24,255 bases of DNA. Origin: Microcaldota archaeon (lineage in GTDB: Archaea > Micrarchaeota > Micrarchaeia > Micrarchaeales > Micrarchaeaceae). The stretch covers positions 612-24,866 of the forward strand of contig JAJZLZ010000033.1 in NCBI GenBank assembly GCA_021850375.1, given 5' to 3'. Position numbers and translations under genes: made by a program. Shown piece after piece: positions 22,106 to 24,255 of the stretch. The notes below the pieces were generated by a model. The model was not told the origin of the DNA. It searched no databases and was given only the letters and a program-made list of their open reading frames with translations. Numbering within the stretch: position 1 is the stretch's first letter; the number at the start of each line of letters is the position of its first letter.

Positions 22106-22480
22106 TTAATTCCTATTCGAAGCCGCATAATCTAGCATGTATTTTGCAAGCCCATCCATGTAGAGCGACATGCTGCTTTTTGTGACGTTCATATCTAAAA
22201 CATCAAAAGCATCCCCATTGCGCCCGACCTTTGGCTCGGTTACGGAAATTATATAATCCTCAACCTCCTTAGGCAGCTCTGTCGCATTTGCGATATACTG
22301 CAACGAGGCAGACTTTGGCGCATATTTGCACTTGCTTCTCTTATACATAGCGCGCAGAGTCGACTCGAGCGCCTTGCTGTATAGCAATATCGCGACCTCG
22401 AAGTTCTTCTCCTTCCTGTATCTCTTTGCCAGCTCCAAGTTCTTTCTTGCCCTATCCATCAAGACCCTATACCCATCCAT
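22106..22480 (-). CDS. HEPN-like helical protein
   Basis: A 124-residue all-helical protein. The N-terminal half (MDRARKNLELAKRYRKEKNFEVAILLYSKALESTLRAMY) matches the HEPN pattern of two long helices seen in small archaeal HEPN proteins; a TPR-like hairpin is the alternative. The catalytic RxxxxH motif of HEPN ribonucleases is not visible; the equivalent region reads GRNGDAFDV. So a nuclease toxin role is doubtful, and no MNT nucleotidyltransferase partner is adjacent. The start is supported by GGTG at 22486-22489, five bases upstream. It lies upstream of flpA with a 76-base gap containing a separate promoter. Confidence 0.75.
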   Translation of the reverse strand: MDGYRVLMDRARKNLELAKRYRKEKNFEVAILLYSKALESTLRAMYKRSKCKYAPKSASLQYIANATELPKEVEDYIISVTEPKVGRNGDAFDVLDMNVTKSSMSLYMDGLAKYMLDYAASNRN

Positions 22481-22503
22481 GATTCCACCCGCATAGAACG
22501 GCT

Positions 22504-22521
22504 CAATAAATATTTAAATAA
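22504..22521. promoter_or_regulatory. Near-palindromic TATA region between divergent HEPN and kinase genes
   Basis: CAATAAATATTTAAATAA contains TATA-like elements on both strands. It is well spaced for the HEPN gene (leader of about eight bases) and would give the kinase gene a leader of about 24 bases. A weaker TGTATATC near 22536 is an alternative for the kinase. Confidence 0.45.
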
Positions 22522-22563
22522 GCTCTCTGCAAATAGTGTATATCAAGATAATACGACGTTTGC

Positions 22564-24255
22564 ATGGAGCATTTTGATTTAATTGTAGATAATCTCATTC
22601 AAGAGATGGCAAAGGGAGCAATAAGCCTAAGCGATATTGAAAAGCTTAACGCAGGAATATCGCAAAAGCTTGGCGTAGATAGCGCAAGGATTATATGGCC
22701 TGACGCTTCAAAGGGCGTTGGCCATTTTGCAGACTTTGTATCAAACACCAAGAGAATCTACATAGACAACCAATTAAGCGAGTATTCCTCATTCCCGGAG
22801 CTAATAAGCTACTGGGGCGAAGGCTATAAGAGCTGCGCGATAATCCCAATAATAAATTCCGGAAGGCTCATATGCCTTGCTGAATTCAAGTCTAAAAAGG
22901 AGAATTTTTTTAGCGAAGATATGGTGCGCATGCTGCTCAACATATACTACATCTTTTGCATATCCGAAAATATAAAAAACGCAGAGCAAAAGAGCACGCG
23001 CCTTGCGCTGTATTTTGACGCCGCATTTCGCATGCACGTGCCGCAGCTTGTGGTAAAAAGCGACGGAGAGATAGTCAGGATGAATAATGAGGCGTCAAAT
23101 CTGATGTCACTCAATTCCAACATATTAAACTACCTAAATGATATATCAGGCATGGATGCGCTTTCAAAGCACGGAGCCATAAAGGCGCACATAAAAAATA
23201 GATCTTTTGATATTGTGGCCGAGCGCATAGGAGAGGGGCTTTATTATGTCTTTATGTTCGAGTCAACCCATTCCGACAGGCTCTCTACGATTCTTAGGAT
23301 CATGGATGATAATTATGGCGGCGGTGAGATCATAATAGGGAAGGACTTTAAGGTCAAGGAGACTACCGCAAGCATTAGCAGACTAATCGGCTACGAATCA
23401 TCGCTTCTTATAGGAAAGAACATACTTGATCTGATATCAGATAGGGATAGGGGCAAATTCAAGGAGATGATAGGCAAGCTTGCAGTGGGTGGGCGATTCT
23501 TTGGAATAATAAGCCTTGCTACGAGCAAGGGCACATTATCATATATGAGATATGGCATAGCATGCATGGCCCAGGAGTATGTGATGCTCTTCTACGACGC
23601 AAACCAGGAGCAGTATATATCCAGCATGAGCGAGGCGCTCAACGACTTTGTTGATGGCTCAACGGATATCGCATTCAAGGTCGACGAATCGGGATATATA
23701 AAGGATGCAAACCACTCCATCGAAGCGCCATTAGGATATAAGCGCAGCGAGGTCATAGGAAAGGAGATACGCCACATCTATGCGGACCCGAGCATACTCG
23801 ATCGTGACTTAAGCTATGTGCGCAACGGAGGAAAGGTCGACAATTCATACACTATGCTTATATCAAAAGACGGCAGGCAGATTGAAGCAACAAATTCGAT
23901 TAGGATATTCAAGCGCCCGGACGCTACGGAATATTTAATAGTCGCAAAGGAGCTCGATACGAAGAGAAAACTAAAGGAGTACGGCGAGTTAATAGAGATG
24001 CAAAAATCCCGGATATCGCGGCTTGAGTCTACTGGAGAGCTTAAATCCCAGTTCATATACAACATATCACATGAGCTAAAGACCCCCCTAACAAACATTA
24101 TAGGGTTCTCCAAACTGCTATACAACGGGGATTTCGGTTCGCTCAACTCCGATCAATTGACATACATCTCAACAATAATATCAGAGTCGCACAGGCTTGA
24201 GGAGATAATAAAGCAGGTCTTAGACGCGGCAAAATTGGACTCCGAGAAGGCCAAA
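22564..24255 (+). CDS. Soluble sensor histidine kinase with GAF-like and PAS domains (3' end outside window)
   Basis: The frame is open from ATG 22564 to the edge (564 codons). No membrane helix is visible, so it is a cytoplasmic sensor. Residues about 15-140 look GAF-like. Two weak PAS-like regions follow (about 158-236 and 252-350) and then a clear PAS domain (about 358-470: AFKVDESGYIKDANHSIEAPLGYKRSEVIGK is its core). A coiled linker precedes the HisKA dimerisation helix: KSQFIYNISHELKTPLTNIIGFSKLL, with phospho-acceptor His503. The HATPase domain lies beyond the window. It should autophosphorylate and pass phosphate to a response regulator, not seen here. The signal sensed is unknown. 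Confidence 0.9.
   Translation, partial: MEHFDLIVDNLIQEMAKGAISLSDIEKLNAGISQKLGVDSARIIWPDASKGVGHFADFVSNTKRIYIDNQLSEYSSFPELISYWGEGYKSCAIIPIINSGRLICLAEFKSKKENFFSEDMVRMLLNIYYIFCISENIKNAEQKSTRLALYFDAAFRMHVPQLVVKSDGEIVRMNNEASNLMSLNSNILNYLNDISGMDALSKHGAIKAHIKNRSFDIVAERIGEGLYYVFMFESTHSDRLSTILRIMDDNYGGGEIIIGKDFKVKETTASISRLIGYESSLLIGKNILDLISDRDRGKFKEMIGKLAVGGRFFGIISLATSKGTLSYMRYGIACMAQEYVMLFYDANQEQYISSMSEALNDFVDGSTDIAFKVDESGYIKDANHSIEAPLGYKRSEVIGKEIRHIYADPSILDRDLSYVRNGGKVDNSYTMLISKDGRQIEATNSIRIFKRPDATEYLIVAKELDTKRKLKEYGELIEMQKSRISRLESTGELKSQFIYNISHELKTPLTNIIGFSKLLYNGDFGSLNSDQLTYISTIISESHRLEEIIKQVLDAAKLDSEKAK

Noticed and set aside
22801..24146. Several minus-strand ORFs opposite the histidine kinase
   Set aside because: The plus strand is continuously open with PAS and HisKA motifs; these are antisense shadows.

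Overview
The window is a gene-dense, AT-rich stretch of an archaeal chromosome. Archaeal or archaeal/eukaryotic-type information genes are present throughout: ribosomal proteins L7Ae, S28e, L24e, S8e, S24e and S27ae, eIF5A with its hypusination loop, RNA polymerase subunit Rpo7, Spt4, fibrillarin, an archaeal-type GluRS, two FtsZ paralogues and an archaeal SepF. The QSAMEYLMTYGWAI-type class III signal peptide, tight gene packing, short leaders and many small membrane-anchored proteins of unknown function suggest a DPANN lineage, most likely Micrarchaeota (inference; no rRNA gene is present to test it). I see no tRNA, rRNA, CRISPR array, insertion sequence or prophage gene.

Layout. 1-2280 (minus): a cell-surface CARDB-like protein cut by the left edge, a winged-helix-like protein upstream of it in the same operon, and a small membrane protein. 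2451-2837: an unknown soluble protein. 2866-3854 (minus): L7Ae-S28e-L24e operon with a structured leader. 4028-7145: a membrane-anchored surface protein, a minus-strand RmlA-type sugar nucleotidyltransferase, and a beta-propeller with a pilin-like signal. 7253-9739: an LRV-repeat protein overlapping S8e, an unknown protein and a carbamoyltransferase with altered active-site residues. 9764-10414: another anchored surface protein. 10628-12773: tandem ftsZ1 and ftsZ2. 12887-15212: eIF5A-S24e-S27ae-CPBP protease-TrmJ. 15291-15671 (minus): sepF. 15819-17352: DUF488-PIN nuclease-Rpo7-Spt4. 17396-18097 (minus): FKBP/SlyD-like isomerase. 18175-20493: exported protein then GluRS. 20499-22480 (minus): zinc-ribbon/helical-repeat protein, fibrillarin and a HEPN-like protein. 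22564 to the right edge: a soluble GAF/PAS histidine kinase, truncated.

How it fits together. Most of the region makes or matures the translation and transcription machinery, interleaved with a cell-division set (FtsZ1, FtsZ2, SepF) within about 5 kb. The remainder is cell-surface proteins, one sugar-nucleotide enzyme and one sensor kinase. Promoters are mostly TATA boxes 20-35 bases before a start, giving leaderless or very short leaders; several genes instead carry a GGTG Shine-Dalgarno four to six bases before the start. No gap between genes exceeds about 215 bases. The most interesting non-coding signal is the L7Ae leader, where a hairpin covers the Shine-Dalgarno and an eight-codon ORF ends exactly at the L7Ae start. 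No obvious novel defence or mobile system was found.
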